Below, piece by piece: positions 17,733-25,996 of a DNA stretch of 64,000 nucleotides. The translations under genes were made by a program, and so were the position numbers. The notes beneath the pieces are model-generated. The model was not told the origin of the DNA. It worked only from the letters and a program-made list of their open reading frames with translations, and made no database searches. Each line of letters begins with the position of its first letter. Within the stretch, counting starts at the first letter, position 1. Origin of the DNA: Bacteroidales bacterium (GTDB taxonomy: Bacteria > Bacteroidota > Bacteroidia > Bacteroidales > F082); NCBI GenBank assembly GCA_017395365.1, contig JAFPUN010000002.1, forward strand, positions 1-64,000, given 5' to 3'.

Positions 17733-19085
17733 CTACAACAAAGAAACCATATAGAGCGGCAAGTAGACAATGTCGTTTTCCACTTTCACGTCGCCGTCAT
17801 GCACGACAAACGCCGTGGAGAGATAAGGTCCGTATTTCCTGATGCACTTCTCCAACGAGGTAAGCGAATATCTGTCACCGCTTTTCACTTCTATAGGCGA
17901 AATGTTGTGGCGATTGGTAATCTTCGATTTCCGTACCAAAAAGTCAATCTCCATGCGATCCTCGGCATCTTTGTTGTTCGACTTGCTGTAGAAAAACAAC
18001 TTGTGCCCTGCCGCAACAAGCATTTGCGCCACAACGTTTTCCACCAACATCCCTTCGTTGGTTTCCAACTTGCCCAGCATCATCTTCTGGTAGATTTCAA
18101 CTGGCACTTGTCCCCTTTCATTGAAAGCATGGCTGACAAGCAGCCCCGTGTCGCCCATATAGCATTTCAGCGTGGTTCGACTCTCGTTCAGGCGCAAGCC
18201 AAGGCTCGGTTCGGTTGCGTTGTAGCAGCAATTGACGATGCGAGCGTCGCTGAGCCAGAAAAATGCATCATCGTAATCGCGCATACGGGCGTCCGTACCA
18301 AGAGCCGAAAGCCGAAACTTTTTCTCGTGCTTTTGCAACTGTCCGGGAATCTCGTCGAAAATGGCTGTCACCTTGTTTTCGGCGTTATCGGCATATTTGC
18401 GAATATCATTCCGATAGAGCGTCAAGATTTGCCTTTTGACGGCTTCTACCTTACGAAAGTTCTGAGTCTCGATGTATCTCAACACGGCTTGAGGCATCCC
18501 CCCGACCACCATGTAAAGCCGAAACAAATCCATCGCCTTCCGATGCAACGCCTGACCAAGCGGCTGGCGTTTCGCATAGCAATCCTCAATATAAGGCATC
18601 AAGGTCTCGTTTCCCATGGCCCACAAGAACTCCTCAAAATCCATCGGGAACATGTCTACCGTTTCTTCTTCCGATGGTATTACAATGTCTTTCACGTTCT
18701 TTTTGATGCTAATCAGCGAACCCGTCTCCATATAATCAAACCGTCCATCGGCCACAAGGAACTTAATGGCTTCTCGAGCGCGAGGGCAATCCAGCACCTC
18801 ATCGAAAATGACGACCGACCGACGAGGCTTCAGCTGCTTGTTGTAATGCAATTGGAGATTCAACAGCAATTTGTCGAGGTCTTCCAAATACAAGTCAAAC
18901 CACTCTTTTACCTCCCTTGGCGCAAGACGAAAATTAATGAGCAAGTAATCGTCATACTCATTTCGGGCAAATTCCTCAACAATAAAACTCTTACCTATAC
19001 GCCGCGCTCCTTCCACCATCAATGCACTCGTTCCTTTGCTCACTTCCTTCCATTCAAGTAACTTGTTGTATATCTTTCGTTTCAT
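17733..19085 (-). CDS. AAA-family ATPase with DUF4143 domain
   Basis: 450 residues. The N-terminal P-loop is GARRIGKSF (about 26-34), with a Walker B-like strand VVIFDEVLDCPRAREAI near 92. The C-terminal half is the DUF4143 domain, with RLNESRTTLKCYMGDTGLL and LVENVVAQMLVAAGHKLFFY then EIDFLVRKSK, a nuclease-like EVK core (ISPIEVKSGD). This family is common in Bacteroidales accessory regions and its cellular role is unsettled. The gene is solitary, and its upstream region carries four 16-bp repeats at exactly 33-bp intervals, which suggests dedicated regulation, perhaps by itself. Confidence 0.88.
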   Translation of the reverse strand: MKRKIYNKLLEWKEVSKGTSALMVEGARRIGKSFIVEEFARNEYDDYLLINFRLAPREVKEWFDLYLEDLDKLLLNLQLHYNKQLKPRRSVVIFDEVLDCPRAREAIKFLVADGRFDYMETGSLISIKKNVKDIVIPSEEETVDMFPMDFEEFLWAMGNETLMPYIEDCYAKRQPLGQALHRKAMDLFRLYMVVGGMPQAVLRYIETQNFRKVEAVKRQILTLYRNDIRKYADNAENKVTAIFDEIPGQLQKHEKKFRLSALGTDARMRDYDDAFFWLSDARIVNCCYNATEPSLGLRLNESRTTLKCYMGDTGLLVSHAFNERGQVPVEIYQKMMLGKLETNEGMLVENVVAQMLVAAGHKLFFYSKSNNKDAEDRMEIDFLVRKSKITNRHNISPIEVKSGDRYSLTSLEKCIRKYGPYLSTAFVVHDGDVKVENDIVYLPLYMVSLL

Positions 19086-19096
19086 AATAGTAATTT

Positions 19097-19211
19097 CACG
19101 TTTTTGAGGTTAACAAACAGCCTATTTTTCACGTTTTTGACTTTAATTTCGGTGCAAAATTACACGTTTTTGAGGTTATTGCAACACAAAAAACACACTT
19201 TTTTGAGGTTT
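19097..19211. repeat. Four direct repeats with 33-bp period (operator-like iterons)
   Basis: A 16-bp motif CACGTTTTTGAGGTTA occurs at 19097-19112, 19130-19145, 19163-19178 and 19196-19211 with at most a few changes. Start-to-start distance is 33 bp each time, about three helical turns, so all copies face the same side of the helix. A minus-strand -7 box TAATTTTG (19155-19162) lies between copies 2 and 3. The array therefore overlaps the promoter and leader of the ATPase gene at 19085. Confidence 0.8.
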
Positions 19212-19258
19212 CGCAATTTTTGAAGAAGAAATCTTCGTGCCATTTTGTCAGTTTTTCG

Positions 19259-19266
19259 TATCTTTG
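19259..19266 (+). promoter_or_regulatory. Predicted -7 box of pheT
   Basis: TATCTTTG matches TAnnTTTG. It lies 139 bases upstream of pheT, leaving a leader that contains a GC-rich palindrome. No convincing -33 was found at standard spacing. Confidence 0.4.
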
Positions 19267-19280
19267 CGGCTTGATAAAAG

Positions 19281-19364
19281 ACCCGGGACTGCGGGACGCG
19301 AGACGCGAGTCCTTCGACAGGATCAGGAACTTGCCCCGTGTCCCGAAGTCTCGTGTCCCGTGTC
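19281..19364. repeat. GC-rich imperfect palindrome in the pheT leader
   Basis: CGGGACGCGAGAC in the left half pairs with GTCTCGTGTCCCG in the right half (one mismatch), and GACCCGGGAC and CCGTGTC extend it. If transcribed from the predicted promoter at 19259 it would form a stable leader hairpin before pheT. No leader peptide rich in Phe codons was seen, so classical attenuation is not supported. Confidence 0.5.
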
Positions 19365-19404
19365 AAGAAAAATGAAGTTTAATGATTAACTGTAACATAC
19401 AACA

Positions 19405-21873
19405 ATGAAAATCTCCTACAACTGGTTGAAACAATACGTCAACTGCGATTATCCGGCCGAGAAAGTCGGCGAACTGCTCACCTCGACAGGCCTCGAAGTG
19501 GAAGATTTGGAGCGTTTTGAGTCGGTGAAAGGCGCCTTGCGTGGCGTCGTCGTGGGCAAGGTGCTCACCTGTATCGACCACCCCAACTCCGACCACCTGC
19601 ACATCACCACCGTCGATGTGGGCGGCGAAGAGCCCCTACACATCGTGTGCGGCGCACCCAACGTGGCAGCTGGCCAAAAGGTGCTCGTGGCCACCATCAA
19701 CACCGAACTCTGGATTGGCGACGAACACATCACTATCAAGAAGGGTAAGATCCGTGGCGAGGTCTCGGAAGGCATGATTTGCGCCGAGGACGAGCTGCAA
19801 CTTGGCGCGTCGCACGATGGCATCATGGTGCTGCCCGACGACTACGAAGTGGGCAAGCCTGCCTCGTTCTATTTCCCTGTGGAAGAGGATTACACCTTCG
19901 AAATCGGCCTCACCGCCAACCGCAGCGACGCCACCTCGCACATCGGATCGGCCCGCGACCTCGTGGCCGCCCTCAACCAGCGCGAGAACACCACAAAATA
20001 CCACCTCATCCGTCCCTCGGTGGACGACTTCAAGGTGGAAAATCATAACCTCGACATCGATGTCGTTGTGGAAGACACACAAGCCTGCCCGCGCTACTCG
20101 GGCGTGACCATCAGCGGCGTGAAAGTGGGCGAATCGCCGGCCTGGCTCAAGAACCGCCTCGCCGCCGTCGGCCTCCGCAGCATCAACAACATCGTCGACA
20201 TCACCAACTTTGTCCTGATGGAAGTGGGGCAACCGCTCCATGCCTTCGATGCCGACAAGATCACGGGCAAGAAGGTCGTGGTGAAATGCCTGCCCGAAGG
20301 CACGCCTTTCGTCACCTTGGACGGCGTGGAGCGCAAGCTCAACAGCCGCAACCTGATGATTTGCAACGCCGAAGAGCCTATGTGCATCGCCGGCGTGTTT
20401 GGTGGACAGAAGTCGGGCGTGACCATGGAAACCACCAACGTCTTCCTCGAGAGCGCCTACTTCAACCCAACGAGCATCCGTAAGACCGCCAAGTTCCACG
20501 GCTTGCAAACCGACGCCTCGTTCCGCTACGAGCGCGGTGCCGACCCCAACATCACCCTCTTCGCCCTGAAACGCGCCGCCTTATTAATTAAGGAACTGGC
20601 CGGTGGAACGATTTCTTCCGAGATCAAGGACGTGAAGAACGGTGACTTCGCCCCTGCCCGTGTGGACTTGAAGTTCGACTACCTGAACAAAATGGCTGGC
20701 AAGGTCATCGACCCGACCCAAGCCGTCAACATACTGAAGAGCCTTGAGTGCCAAGTCGTTGAGCAAGACGACAAGCATGTGGTCGTCGATGTGCACACCA
20801 GCAAGGTCGACGTGACCCGTCCCGCCGATGTGGTCGAGGAAATCCTCCGCATCTACGGCTACGACAACATCGAGATTCCGAGCCGCATCCACGCCTCCAT
20901 CAGCCGCGCCACCAAGCCCGATGCCGACAAGATGCAGCAGAAGATCAGCGACATGCTCGTCGCCAACGGCTTCTACGAGATCATGAACAATTCGCTCACC
21001 AAGGCTGCCTACAGCGAGGCCTTCCCCGCCTTCGACCCAGCCCAGAACGTGAAAATTTTGAACCCGCTCAGCAGCGACCTCAACGTGATGCGCCAGACCT
21101 TGATGTGGGGCGGATTGGAGAGCATCGCCTTCAACCAAAACCGCAAGGTCAGCGACATGAAGTTCTTCGAGTTCGGCAGCGTGTATTTCTTCGACGCACA
21201 GAAAGTCGGCGACGAGACCAAGCCGCTCAAGCCCTATAACGAGCACACCTGCCTCGACCTCTTCCTCACCGGCAACAAGCAAGCCGAGTTGTGGAACGCC
21301 CCGAGCAAGGCCCTCGACTACTTCGACCTGAAGGAATACGTCATGGGCGTGCTCAACCACTTCAAGTTCGACTTCAAGGCCTTGGAAGCCAAAGAGGCCA
21401 ACCTGCCGCATTTCGACTATGCGACCACCTATTGCGTTGATGGCAAGGAGATTGTCACCCTCGGCAAACTCAGCAAGAAGACCTTGAAGCACTTCGACCT
21501 GAAGAAAGACGTCTTCTACGCCACCTTCAACTGGACGCTGATGATGCAATGCTTGGCCAAGGCCAAGGAAGTGCACTTCGAGCCGCTGTCGAAGTTCCCC
21601 GCCGTGCGCCGCGACCTTGCCATGATATTCGACAAGAGCGTCACCTTCGACGAAGTGAAGCGCGTCGCCATGTCCGCCGAGAACAAGATCCTGCAATCCA
21701 TGAGCCTCTTCGACGTCTACGAAGGCGAGAAGATCCCGGCTGGCAAGAAACAGTATGCCATGAGCTTCGTCCTTATGTCGTCCACCACCACCCTCACCGA
21801 CAAGGTGATTGAGAAGACGATGGGCAAAATCCAGAGCGCTATGGAGAAAGAATTGGGAGGAATATTGAGATAA
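19405..21873 (+). CDS. pheT: Phenylalanine-tRNA ligase beta subunit
   Basis: 822 residues, the full bacterial beta subunit. The start MKISYNWLKQYVNCDYPAEK is typical. A tRNA-binding EMAP-like domain (about 40-150) contains VVGKVLTCIDHPNSDHLHI. Then come the B3/B4 domain with editing region (about 210-400), B5 (about 410-480), the catalytic-like core (about 480-700) and a C-terminal anticodon-binding FDX-ACB domain (FPAVRRDLAMIFDKSVTFDE). With the alpha subunit, encoded elsewhere, it charges tRNA-Phe and removes mischarged tyrosine. The stop codon is followed 3 bases later by repeat copy 2. Confidence 0.97.
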   Translation: MKISYNWLKQYVNCDYPAEKVGELLTSTGLEVEDLERFESVKGALRGVVVGKVLTCIDHPNSDHLHITTVDVGGEEPLHIVCGAPNVAAGQKVLVATINTELWIGDEHITIKKGKIRGEVSEGMICAEDELQLGASHDGIMVLPDDYEVGKPASFYFPVEEDYTFEIGLTANRSDATSHIGSARDLVAALNQRENTTKYHLIRPSVDDFKVENHNLDIDVVVEDTQACPRYSGVTISGVKVGESPAWLKNRLAAVGLRSINNIVDITNFVLMEVGQPLHAFDADKITGKKVVVKCLPEGTPFVTLDGVERKLNSRNLMICNAEEPMCIAGVFGGQKSGVTMETTNVFLESAYFNPTSIRKTAKFHGLQTDASFRYERGADPNITLFALKRAALLIKELAGGTISSEIKDVKNGDFAPARVDLKFDYLNKMAGKVIDPTQAVNILKSLECQVVEQDDKHVVVDVHTSKVDVTRPADVVEEILRIYGYDNIEIPSRIHASISRATKPDADKMQQKISDMLVANGFYEIMNNSLTKAAYSEAFPAFDPAQNVKILNPLSSDLNVMRQTLMWGGLESIAFNQNRKVSDMKFFEFGSVYFFDAQKVGDETKPLKPYNEHTCLDLFLTGNKQAELWNAPSKALDYFDLKEYVMGVLNHFKFDFKALEAKEANLPHFDYATTYCVDGKEIVTLGKLSKKTLKHFDLKKDVFYATFNWTLMMQCLAKAKEVHFEPLSKFPAVRRDLAMIFDKSVTFDEVKRVAMSAENKILQSMSLFDVYEGEKIPAGKKQYAMSFVLMSSTTTLTDKVIEKTMGKIQSAMEKELGGILR

Positions 21874-21876
21874 AAA

Positions 21877-22007
21877 GAGATTCCCCTGCGGGGAATGGAG
21901 ATAACGCTTTAACTTACAAGCGGCGGCTGGAGATGCTACAACATAGTAACTGGTATTTGCCGCCGCGGGACACAAAACTAACATACTCCATTCCCGAAGG
22001 GAAACTC
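21877..22007. repeat. 130-bp palindromic intergenic element, copy 2
   Basis: Same design as 5380-5509: end hairpins and a GCGGCGGC...GCCGCCGC centre. The left-end stem differs: ATTCCCC-TGC-GGGGAAT replaces ATTCCC-TTCG-GGAAT, so both sides changed together and the hairpin is kept while identity with the right end is reduced. It fills the gap between pheT and the sigma-54 activator. Confidence 0.8.
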
Positions 22008-22022
22008 CACAAACCACTGACC

Positions 22023-23258
22023 ATGGACGTACAAGCAATAAAACGGACCTTCGGCATCATCGGCACCGACCCAGCGTTGGACCGCGCCATCGGCATCGCA
22101 TCGCAGGTGGCCGCCACCGACCTCACCGTGCTCATCACGGGCGAGAGCGGCACGGGTAAGGACGTGTTCCCGAAGATCATACACCAAAACAGCGCGCGCA
22201 AGCACGGCCCTTATTTTGCCGTGAACTGCGGCGCCATCCCTGAAGGCACCATCGACTCGGAACTGTTCGGTCATGAGAGGGGGGCTTTCACCGGTGCTGT
22301 GGGCGAGCGCAAAGGCTACTTCGAGATTGCCGACAAAGGCACCTTGTTTTTGGATGAAGTCGGCGAGTTGCCCCTCTCCACCCAAGCAAGATTGCTTCGT
22401 GTACTCGAAAACGGCGAATACATTCGCGTAGGCGGCTCCAAAGTGATGAAGACCGATGTCAGAATCGTGGCCGCCACCAATGTGGACCTGCCTTTAGCTA
22501 TCGAGAGAGGTCGTTTCCGCGAGGATTTGTATTATAGGTTGAACACCATCCCCATCCACATCCCTTCCTTGCGGGAGAGAAAGGCCGACATCCCGCTGCT
22601 ATTCAGAAAATTCGCCGCTGATTTCGCCGAGCGCAACCACATCCCCGCCATCACGCTAACCCCCGACGCGATGAAGATGTTGGAAAACTACCATTGGAAC
22701 GGTAATGTGCGCCAGTTGAAGAACATCACCGAACAAATTTCCATCATGGAGACCGAGCGCAACATCACGGCGGAGACGCTAACGAAATACCTGCCTGTCA
22801 AGGTGCAGAGTAGCCTACCGATGCTGCTACCGCGCGAGGACATGTCAGATGGCATATCGGATCGAGAACTGATCTATCGCTTCCTCATTGACATGAAGAA
22901 AGACATCGCCGAACTGCGTGCCCAAGTCAACAGCATGAGCGGCGGCCATCCGACAGAACCTAGTTACGTACAACCCTCTCCCGTCACTCAAATCGGTGAC
23001 ACCGTGGTGACTCGCGTGAACCAAAGCGAACCTGAGACCGAACCGGAATTTGCCGAGTTCGTCCCCGCCGAGGAACCCGTCACAACAGGTACCACGCCCC
23101 ACCCGACCGACAACCTCTCCCTCGAACACCACGAGAAAGAGATGATCATCAAGGCATTGGAAGCCCACCGAGGCAAGCGTAAAGACGCCGCCAAGGCTTT
23201 GGGCATCAGCGAGCGCACCTTATACAGAAAAATCAACGAATACGGCATCAACCTATGA
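22023..23258 (+). CDS. Sigma-54 interaction domain transcriptional activator
   Basis: 411 residues from MDVQAIKRTFGIIG. The AAA+ domain fills residues about 10-245: Walker A GESGTGKD, the sigma-54 contact loop GAFTGA, Walker B TLFLDEVGEL, and arginine fingers in GRFREDLYYRLN. A linker of about 110 residues precedes a FIS-type helix-turn-helix (GKRKDAAKALGISERTLYRK). There is no receiver or GAF domain, as in PspF, so activity is probably set by a partner protein. The upstream ATG at 21933 was rejected: that extension would read through the repeat element. It overlaps lptE by 4 bases. Confidence 0.92.
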   Translation: MDVQAIKRTFGIIGTDPALDRAIGIASQVAATDLTVLITGESGTGKDVFPKIIHQNSARKHGPYFAVNCGAIPEGTIDSELFGHERGAFTGAVGERKGYFEIADKGTLFLDEVGELPLSTQARLLRVLENGEYIRVGGSKVMKTDVRIVAATNVDLPLAIERGRFREDLYYRLNTIPIHIPSLRERKADIPLLFRKFAADFAERNHIPAITLTPDAMKMLENYHWNGNVRQLKNITEQISIMETERNITAETLTKYLPVKVQSSLPMLLPREDMSDGISDRELIYRFLIDMKKDIAELRAQVNSMSGGHPTEPSYVQPSPVTQIGDTVVTRVNQSEPETEPEFAEFVPAEEPVTTGTTPHPTDNLSLEHHEKEMIIKALEAHRGKRKDAAKALGISERTLYRKINEYGINL

Positions 23259-23764
23259 GAATGAAGGCGAGGATAGTGGTTTTGGTGTTGGCTTTGGCAC
23301 TCGTTTGCCAAGGCTGCGGCATCTATTCCTTCTCAGGCGCATCGATACCCGCAGAGGCCAAGACCGTCTCGGTGGACTACTTCCCCAACCACGCCCAACT
23401 CGTCAACCCGCTGTTGAGCAACAACCTCACCAACGCCTTGCGCGATGCCATGACCAATCAGACCACCTTGGACATGGTGGAGACAGGTGGCGACCTCGCT
23501 TTTGAAGGCGAGATTACCGACTACAAGACCATGCCCGTGGCCATCACCTCGGGACAGACCGCGGCCATGAACCGCCTCACCATCACGGTGAGAGTCAGAT
23601 TCAGCAACCGCATCGACGACACCAAAGACTTCGAGCAGACCTTCTCGCGCTACGAGGACTACCCCAGCGACCAGGACCTGAACGCGGTGCAGGAGTCGCT
23701 GACGACAACAATCGTCGAACAATTGGTGGAAGACATTTTTAATAAGGCATTGGTAAACTGGTAA
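23255..23764 (+). CDS. lptE: LPS assembly lipoprotein LptE-like
   Basis: 169 residues with a lipoprotein signal ending LVCQGC (Cys21) and the start of the mature part GIYSFSGASIPAEAKTVSVD, which is the signature of the Bacteroidota LptE-like family. LptE sits inside the LptD barrel at the outer membrane and helps insert lipopolysaccharide. Its start overlaps the stop of the sigma-54 activator (ATGA), so they form an operon. lptB lies elsewhere in this window (44747-45484). Confidence 0.88.
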   Translation: MRMKARIVVLVLALALVCQGCGIYSFSGASIPAEAKTVSVDYFPNHAQLVNPLLSNNLTNALRDAMTNQTTLDMVETGGDLAFEGEITDYKTMPVAITSGQTAAMNRLTITVRVRFSNRIDDTKDFEQTFSRYEDYPSDQDLNAVQESLTTTIVEQLVEDIFNKALVNW

Positions 23765-23904
23765 TTATGAATGTGGAATGATGAATGATGAAATCGCAGA
23801 TTCAGCGAAGCTAATGATGAATGAAGCAAAGCGTCAACTCTCATCTTTAAACTCTAAACTTACAACTACTCTAAACTCTCAACTTTAAACTCTCAACTAA
23901 AAAA
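23765..23904. repeat. Repeat-rich spacer after lptE
   Basis: 140 bases without a gene. The left part carries degenerate GAATGATGAATGATGAA units related to the AATGCTGAATGA family. The right part (about 23845-23900) repeats AAACTCT(C)AACTTT several times, a short tandem array rich in pyrimidines just before the TTG start of the next gene. Confidence 0.55.
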
Positions 23905-24711
23905 TTGGACAGCAAGCAACTGATAGGATACATGACGCGGCCCGAACGGCTGAAAGGCAACACTGTGAACGAGGTAGAACAGATGGTGGCTGAGCACCCC
24001 TATTTTGCCATCGGGCACACTCTGTTGACCATCGCCTACCAGAATGCCGGCGACGAACGGTACGAGGGCCAACTCCGCCGCACGGCGGCCATCATGCCCA
24101 ATCGCGACAAGCTGCGTCTCTTCACCTTGATTGCTAAGCACCGCTTTGAAAGCGAGCCCGAGATACCCGCCCTGCCCGACGAGATACCTCCCACCGACAA
24201 TGTCTTCTCCAACATCGAGCCTATCGAGACCGTGGAAGAGCAAAGCAGCGGCATCATCCAAAAGAAAGTGTTCATCATCCCAGAGATCAACCTCAGTGGC
24301 AGCCACGAAGAACTCACGGCCGAGATGGCGTTGCTCGAAGAGAAACGCAAATCGCTCGACGAATTAAAAGCCATCATTGCCCGACGCCTCAAGGAAATCG
24401 AAGAAGAGAAACAACGCAAAGAGGCGGAACAGCAGCAACCCAAGAAACTCACGCGTAAGGAACTGATAGACAAATTTATACTTGAGAATCCAAGCATCTC
24501 AAGACCTAAGGCGGAGTTCTACAACCCCATCTCGGTAGCCCAAAACAGCATCATCGACCAAGAGAACATCGTCAGCGAGACTTTGGCTCGAATCTACGAG
24601 AAACAGGGGTATATCGAAAAGGCAATTTCAATTTATGAAAAATTACGCTTGCATTATCCAGAAAAAAGTCGTTATTTTGCAGCCCAAATTGAAAGGCTAC
24701 AAGAAAGTTAA
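23905..24711 (+). CDS. Conserved Bacteroidales protein with TPR-like end
   Basis: 268 residues. Start taken as TTG at 23905 (DSKQLIGYMTRPERL) because family members have such an N-terminal extension; an ATG at 23932 is the alternative. An N-terminal helical part (EVEQMVAEHPYFAIGHTLLT) is followed by an acidic segment, a long charged coiled coil (about 140-180, KRKSLDELKAIIARRLKEIE) and one C-terminal TPR-like hairpin (ETLARIYEKQGYIEKAISIY). No signal peptide. Genes of this type usually sit between lptE and secG in Bacteroidales, as here. Function unknown. Confidence 0.82.
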   Translation: MDSKQLIGYMTRPERLKGNTVNEVEQMVAEHPYFAIGHTLLTIAYQNAGDERYEGQLRRTAAIMPNRDKLRLFTLIAKHRFESEPEIPALPDEIPPTDNVFSNIEPIETVEEQSSGIIQKKVFIIPEINLSGSHEELTAEMALLEEKRKSLDELKAIIARRLKEIEEEKQRKEAEQQQPKKLTRKELIDKFILENPSISRPKAEFYNPISVAQNSIIDQENIVSETLARIYEKQGYIEKAISIYEKLRLHYPEKSRYFAAQIERLQES

Positions 24712-24728
24712 ACATTAAAATCATAGAC

Positions 24729-25103
24729 ATGTATTTATTAGTAGTAATTTTAATCCTGATTGTCAGCGTGTTATTAGGACTGATTGTTCTGGTTCAGAAC
24801 TCAAAAGGTGGCGGTTTGGTGTCCAATTTCGGTGGTGCCAACCAGATGATGGGTGTCCGTCAAACGACCGATTTCCTCGAAAAAGCCACTTGGACGATGG
24901 CTGGCATACTGGTCGTGCTCTGCCTGATTTCGAGCATCACTCTTCCGAAAAACGCCAAAGAAGGCACCCCGAAGAGCGCCATTGAAAACATGGTGTCGCC
25001 CGATCTCCAAACCGAGACGCCCGCCGCTACGATGGGTGGAGCCACCGCTACGGAAGCTCCTGCCCAGTCCACCGAGGCTCCCGCTGAGACTCCTGCCGAA
25101 TAA
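24729..25103 (+). CDS. secG: Protein translocase subunit SecG
   Basis: 124 residues. Two membrane helices (about 2-22 and 55-73) flank the conserved cytoplasmic loop NSKGGGLVSNFGGANQMMGVRQTTDFLEK. SecG is an accessory subunit of SecYEG and assists preprotein movement. The C-terminal tail is Ala/Pro/Thr-rich (EAPAETPAE) and its last 21 coding bases before the final codon are identical to the end of the lipoprotein gene at 30000-30482. It is last in the sigma-54 activator-lptE operon and is followed by a terminator. Confidence 0.95.
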   Translation: MYLLVVILILIVSVLLGLIVLVQNSKGGGLVSNFGGANQMMGVRQTTDFLEKATWTMAGILVVLCLISSITLPKNAKEGTPKSAIENMVSPDLQTETPAATMGGATATEAPAQSTEAPAETPAE

Positions 25104-25125
25104 TAACAAGGCAATCGCACAGACG

Positions 25126-25159
25126 AAAAAAGAGGATGAAACATCATCCTCTTTTTTTT
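25126..25159 (+). terminator. Rho-independent terminator of secG
   Basis: AAAAGAGGATGA pairs with TCATCCTCTTTT around a short loop, followed by a T run. It lies immediately before the first REP pair. Confidence 0.85.
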
Positions 25160-25161
25160 CA

Positions 25162-25234
25162 TTGTCGCCGACTGCGTCCCCGCAGTCGGAAAAGAAGAAT
25201 CTAATTTCAATCTGCGAGACGCAGATTGCGACAA
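25162..25234. repeat. REP pair (BIME-like), left flank of the RAYT gene
   Basis: A 73-bp unit bounded by TTGTCGC (25162-25168) and its complement GCGACAA (25228-25234). Inside are two different hairpins: CCGACTGCG-TCCC-CGCAGTCGG (25168-25189) and CAATCTGCG-AGA-CGCAGATTG (25208-25228). The same unit, in the same orientation, follows the transposase gene at 25959-26035. Confidence 0.88.
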
Positions 25235-25251
25235 CGAGAATGTCAATACAA

Positions 25252-25283
25252 TTTGGCATTCTCTTTCTTTTTACTTATGTTTG
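25252..25283 (+). promoter_or_regulatory. Predicted promoter of the RAYT gene
   Basis: TTTG (25252-25255), a 20-base spacer and TATGTTTG (25276-25283), a near-perfect Bacteroidota promoter. Because an in-frame ATG at 25278 lies inside the -7 box, translation should begin at 25304. Confidence 0.75.
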
Positions 25284-25303
25284 CAATTTCAAAAGCCACG
25301 CCA

Positions 25304-25996
25304 ATGCCACAAGAACACAAAAGAAATGAACATGATTTCATCTGCGAGAACGCAGATTGCGACATTGTTTTCCCTTATTTCGATGAAAAAGACTTTGAGC
25401 ACCTGAACTGGGGAACACATCTTCCCCATTGGCATCAAGATGACAGATTTGTTTTTGTAACTTTCCGTCTATATGATTCTCTGCCACAAGAGAAACTTCA
25501 ATGGCTCTACGAAGAAAAAGAAAGTTGGCTGAAACGCCATCCACAACCATGGAATGAAAACACTATTAAAGAATATATCGACAAGTTTGGAAGAACTGTG
25601 GACAAATGGTTAGACAATGATTTCGGAGATTGTCTGCTCAAGAAAAACAACAATCGAAAAATAGTTGAAGACGCATTGTTATTCTATGATGGCAACCGCT
25701 ATGATTTAATTGCATTTGTCGTGATGCCCAATCATGTACATTTGCTCATAAGACTAAAAAAAGGGCAAGATTTGATTGAAGTCATGCGTTCTATTAAAAG
25801 CTATACAGCCAAGAAAATCAACGAGAACGAAAAACGCACAGGCCGTGTTTGGCAATCGGAGTCGTACGATCGTCTGATAAGAGACCAGAAGCATTTTGAA
25901 AATGTCGTTCGTTATATTATAGCCAACGACAAGAATTTGGCTTGGGTGAATGCCTCCATTGTCGCCGACTGCGTCCCGCAGTCGGAAAAACAATAA
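25304..25996 (+). CDS. REP-associated tyrosine transposase (RAYT), Y1/HuH family
   Basis: 230 residues. A single-strand DNA nuclease domain related to IS200 TnpA: metal-binding HuH in VVMPNHVHLLIRL, probable nucleophile Tyr in VVRYIIAND, and the RAYT signature WQSESYDRLIRD. N-terminal LPHWHQDDRFVFVTFRL is also typical. RAYTs are single-copy, do not carry classical IS ends, and act on REP palindromes, which flank this gene on both sides. Residues about 12-21 (FICENADCDI) and the last 12 (IVADCVPQSEKQ) are themselves encoded by REP hairpins. Activity is inferred, not shown. Confidence 0.9.
   Translation: MPQEHKRNEHDFICENADCDIVFPYFDEKDFEHLNWGTHLPHWHQDDRFVFVTFRLYDSLPQEKLQWLYEEKESWLKRHPQPWNENTIKEYIDKFGRTVDKWLDNDFGDCLLKKNNNRKIVEDALLFYDGNRYDLIAFVVMPNHVHLLIRLKKGQDLIEVMRSIKSYTAKKINENEKRTGRVWQSESYDRLIRDQKHFENVVRYIIANDKNLAWVNASIVADCVPQSEKQ
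25338..25367. repeat. Single REP hairpin inside the RAYT coding start
   Basis: ATCTGCG-AGAA-CGCAGAT (25340-25357) followed by TGCGACATT, a copy of the right-hand REP of the flanking pairs with one extra loop base. It is read in frame near the N-terminus of the transposase. Confidence 0.8.

Noticed and set aside
19097-19211. CRISPR array (regular repeats with different spacers)
   Set aside because: The repeats are only 16 bp and imperfect, the spacers 17 bp, there are just four units, and no cas gene is present. The array overlaps a promoter, which fits operator sites better.
19281-19364. Phe-codon leader peptide or T-box controlling pheT
   Set aside because: The leader has a palindrome but no short ORF rich in Phe codons and no T-box consensus (AGGGTGGNACCGCG).
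21933-22022. N-terminal extension of the sigma-54 activator from the ATG at 21933
   Set aside because: The extension is encoded by the 130-bp repeat element and lacks family similarity; MDVQAIKRTFGIIG at 22023 is the natural start.
20584-22038. Leftward ORF of 484 codons opposite pheT
   Set aside because: pheT is complete and conserved on the other strand; the antisense frame is a codon-bias artefact.
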